Positions 62,071-64,000 of a stretch of 64,000 nt of DNA are shown here, one piece after another. Below the pieces are notes generated by a model that was not told the DNA's origin, made no database searches, and saw only the letters and a list, made by a program, of their open reading frames with translations. Every line of letters starts with the position of its first letter. Positions within the stretch are counted from its first letter, which is position 1. The position numbers and the translations under genes are program-made. The stretch is from Afipia sp. Root123D2 (GTDB taxonomy: Bacteria; Pseudomonadota; Alphaproteobacteria; Rhizobiales; Xanthobacteraceae), in contig NZ_LMDP01000001.1 of assembly GCF_001425835.1 (NCBI RefSeq), forward strand, positions 931,476 to 995,475, written 5' to 3'.

Positions 62071-63276
62071 TTACACTTCCGTTACATGCTCCGGATCGGC
62101 CGAGGCCAGTGCCGCGGCGCGCTCGGCTTTCGGCGGATAGATCCAGACCGTGTTGATTTCCTGCTTGGTCTTTTTCGCCTTCGCGCCGACCATCTCCACC
62201 TTGCGTTCCCAACCGCGAGTGAACAGCGCACCGGCTTCGCCAAGATCGAGGCAAGTGACATAGCCTTCCTGGTGATAGGGCCGCGTCGGAACGCCCACCA
62301 ATTCGGCGGCCGCATTGTTGCCCGCGAAGGCACCCATCCGCGTCGCGTGCTGGCATGACATCAGCGCGTAGTTTCCGACGCCGTCGCACGCTGCGCGTGC
62401 CGCATCGCCCGTCGCGAAGACAGCAGGCACGGAAGCGACCCGGAGACGGTTATCGACGAGAAGCCGGCCAAAATTATCGCGTTCAGCTGGAATTTGTGTT
62501 GTGAGCGGATTGGCGCGCATACCGGCAGCCCAGATAACAGTCGCGCTTTCGATACGCTCGCCGTTGGTAAGCGTGACACCGGACTTGTCCAGTGTTGCGA
62601 CGCCGGCTCCGAGGCGGGTCTCGATGCCGAGCATGCGAAGGGCTTCCTCTATGATGGGACGAGCACCGGCTCCCATGTCCGGAGCAATCGCCTCGTTCCG
62701 TCCGACGATGATAACGCGCGGTGAGGCATCCTTCCCAAGGATGGCGCGAAGCCGTGCAGGCATCTCCGTGGCAACCTCGATGCCGGTAAACCCGCCGCCC
62801 GCAACAACGATGGTATCGCGCATTTCCGAGACGGGCCATTTTGGGAGATCATGCAGATGGCGGTCGAGGGCAATGGCGTCACCGAGCTGATCGACGCTGA
62901 ATCCATGCTCGGCGAGGCCCGGAATATTCGGGCGGAACAGACGGCTGCCAGTGGCGATCACCAGGCGATGATAGGGGACCGTCTTGCGGTCGCCTTTGAC
63001 GCCGACGACGCTGACGGTCCGGGCCCTGCTGTCGATGTTGTCGACTGTGCCCTGCACGTAGACCACGTTGACGGCATTGAGCACGTCCAGCAGCGGTGCC
63101 GTCAGGGTTTCCGGCTTCGGCTCATAAAGCCGCGGACGAACCACCAGCGTCGGCTCCGGTGCGACCAGTGCGATCTCGAGTTCTTCGGGCGAAACGCCTT
63201 CGATGTCCCGCAAGCGGGCGGCGGACAGTGCCGCATACATTCCGGCGAAGCCGGCACCTACAATAACGAGTCTCAT
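62071..63276 (-). CDS. NDH-2-like FAD-dependent NAD(P)H oxidoreductase
   Basis: A 401-residue two-dinucleotide-fold flavoprotein. The FAD site is RLVIVGAGFAGMYAALSA, the NAD(P)H site is TIVVAGGGFTGIEVATEMPA, and VFATGDAARAA is the C-terminal FAD contact. It resembles type II NADH dehydrogenases, but the C-terminal membrane-binding helices are not obvious, so it may be a soluble quinone or nitroreductase-like relative. GGAG stands 8 nt before the ATG. It lies upstream of an alpha/beta hydrolase on the same strand. Confidence 0.88.
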   Translation of the reverse strand: MRLVIVGAGFAGMYAALSAARLRDIEGVSPEELEIALVAPEPTLVVRPRLYEPKPETLTAPLLDVLNAVNVVYVQGTVDNIDSRARTVSVVGVKGDRKTVPYHRLVIATGSRLFRPNIPGLAEHGFSVDQLGDAIALDRHLHDLPKWPVSEMRDTIVVAGGGFTGIEVATEMPARLRAILGKDASPRVIIVGRNEAIAPDMGAGARPIIEEALRMLGIETRLGAGVATLDKSGVTLTNGERIESATVIWAAGMRANPLTTQIPAERDNFGRLLVDNRLRVASVPAVFATGDAARAACDGVGNYALMSCQHATRMGAFAGNNAAAELVGVPTRPYHQEGYVTCLDLGEAGALFTRGWERKVEMVGAKAKKTKQEINTVWIYPPKAERAAALASADPEHVTEV

Positions 63277-63399
63277 GTTTTCTACTCCGTGGTTTGTAGA
63301 TCAGGTGGAGTTTGGAAGGTCCGCGCGTCATCGTTGCCGCTCCTGATGAGCGGAGAGAGACAGTCATCGCGACGCGCGGAATTCGGAGTGCTGTGCCGT

Positions 63400-64000
63400 C
63401 TAGGCCTTGATGAAGGTCAGAATGTCGGCATTGACGATATCGGCGTGGGTCGTGCAGATACCGTGCGGTAACTTTTCGTAGATCTTGAGCTTGCTGTTCT
63501 GCAGGAGCTTCGCCGACAGGGGTGCAGAGTTGCCGACCGGAACGATTTGATCGTCATCACCATGCAGCACCAGTGCTGGTAAGGTGATGCTCTTCAGGTC
63601 CTCGGTGAAGTCGGTCTCTGAAAAGGCCTTGATGCCGTCGTACTGCGCTTTCGCGCTTCCTGTCATGCTCTGGCGCCACCAGTTCCAGATGACAGCCCGC
63701 GAAGGTTTGGCATTGGGGCGATTATAGCCAAAAAACGGACCACTCGCGCAATCCAAATAGAACTGCGAGCGATTGGCCGCAAGTTCGGTGCGAATCCCAT
63801 CGAACGCTCCGATGGGCAGGCCCCCGGGATTTGCAGGGGTCTTCAGCATCAACGGCGGAACGGCCGAGATCAGGACGAGCTTGGCAACGCGGCCTTTGCC
63901 ATGGCGTGCAACATAGCGGGCTGCCTCGCCGCCGCCGGTGGAGTGGCCGATGTGGATCGTATTGCGCAGATCTAGATGTTCGACCAGCGCGGCCACGTCC
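63400..64000 (-). CDS. Alpha/beta hydrolase (chloroperoxidase-like), truncated by window edge
   Basis: The last 200 or so residues of an alpha/beta hydrolase that continues beyond the right end. The nucleophile elbow is [20 protein letters not shown], the acid is in [12 protein letters not shown] and the catalytic His in [15 protein letters not shown]. The sequence is typical of the cofactor-free haloperoxidase/perhydrolase or arylesterase group. The true start lies outside the window; the internal Met at 63996 is not the start. It is co-directional with the NDH-2-like gene. Confidence 0.88.
   Translation of the reverse strand, partial: DVAALVEHLDLRNTIHIGHSTGGGEAARYVARHGKGRVAKLVLISAVPPLMLKTPANPGGLPIGAFDGIRTELAANRSQFYLDCASGPFFGYNRPNAKPSRAVIWNWWRQSMTGSAKAQYDGIKAFSETDFTEDLKSITLPALVLHGDDDQIVPVGNSAPLSAKLLQNSKLKIYEKLPHGICTTHADIVNADILTFIKA

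Overview
The window looks like chromosomal DNA from an alphaproteobacterium of the Nitrobacteraceae/Bradyrhizobiaceae type (Bradyrhizobium, Rhodopseudomonas, Afipia and relatives). The reasons are high GC, frequent GTG starts with start/stop overlaps, an OxyR/KatA pair, an ECF biotin transporter, many LysR regulators, periplasmic-binding-protein transporters, and dispersed intergenic palindromes built from GTCATGGCCGG / CCGGCCATGAC arms. The genus cannot be fixed from sequence alone. There is no CRISPR array, transposase, integrase or rRNA.

Layout. 1-6.3 kb: oxidative stress (katA and oxyR divergent, a frameshifted thioredoxin-reductase-like gene with its Rrf2 regulator), a LuxR solo and tRNA-Arg(TCG). 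A perfect 32-nt copy of the tRNA-Arg anticodon region lies inverted just after oxyR. 6.6-20.1 kb: a catabolic block with a nitrilase, an MHS-type MFS transporter, an IclR regulator, a complete branched-chain-type ABC importer with a Tat-type binding protein, a LysR regulator and a three-gene oxidoreductase (fumarate-reductase-like flavoprotein, 2Fe-2S/4Fe-4S protein, HdrB-like CCG protein). This reads as uptake, hydrolysis and oxidation or reduction of an organic acid or nitrile, with electrons going to or from the quinone pool. 20.3-25.5 kb: a tightly overlapping biotin operon, bioMNY plus an acyl-CoA ligase, a thiolase that lacks its C-terminal cysteine, and a MaoC-like hydratase. It resembles the Bacillus yhfUTS arrangement, and its chemistry is unresolved. 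25.8-28.1 kb: an arginase-family gene overlapping a cytochrome P450.

28-36.5 kb is signalling: a large zinc-ribbon/class III cyclase/AAA/TPR protein, a small unknown protein, a membrane Cache-HAMP-cyclase coupled to a periplasmic binding protein, and a membrane-anchored DJ-1/PfpI protein. 36.5-46 kb holds ordinary chromosomal genes: an HxlR regulator with an acyl-CoA-dehydrogenase-like enzyme, DUF3606 and DUF4239 proteins, a glycosyltransferase, glutathione-dependent formaldehyde dehydrogenase, an EamA exporter, a frameshifted photolyase and a 1-Cys peroxiredoxin. 46-64 kb holds a secreted phosphodiesterase, a biotin-dependent acyl-CoA carboxylase alpha subunit, an oxaloacetate-decarboxylase-like enzyme, acylphosphatase, a LysR/gamma-glutamyltransferase/binding-protein unit, a LysR/tautomerase pair, lipB, a FliN-like gene, tRNA-Leu(GAG), an MBL hydrolase, an MscS channel, an NDH-2-like oxidoreductase and a truncated alpha/beta hydrolase.

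Three otherwise intact genes (thioredoxin-reductase-like, DUF4239, photolyase) each carry a single-base frameshift. This could be real decay or base-calling error. Two gene fragments (LysR C-terminus, DUF2189) are more convincing remnants. Family assignments come from reading motifs, without database searches.
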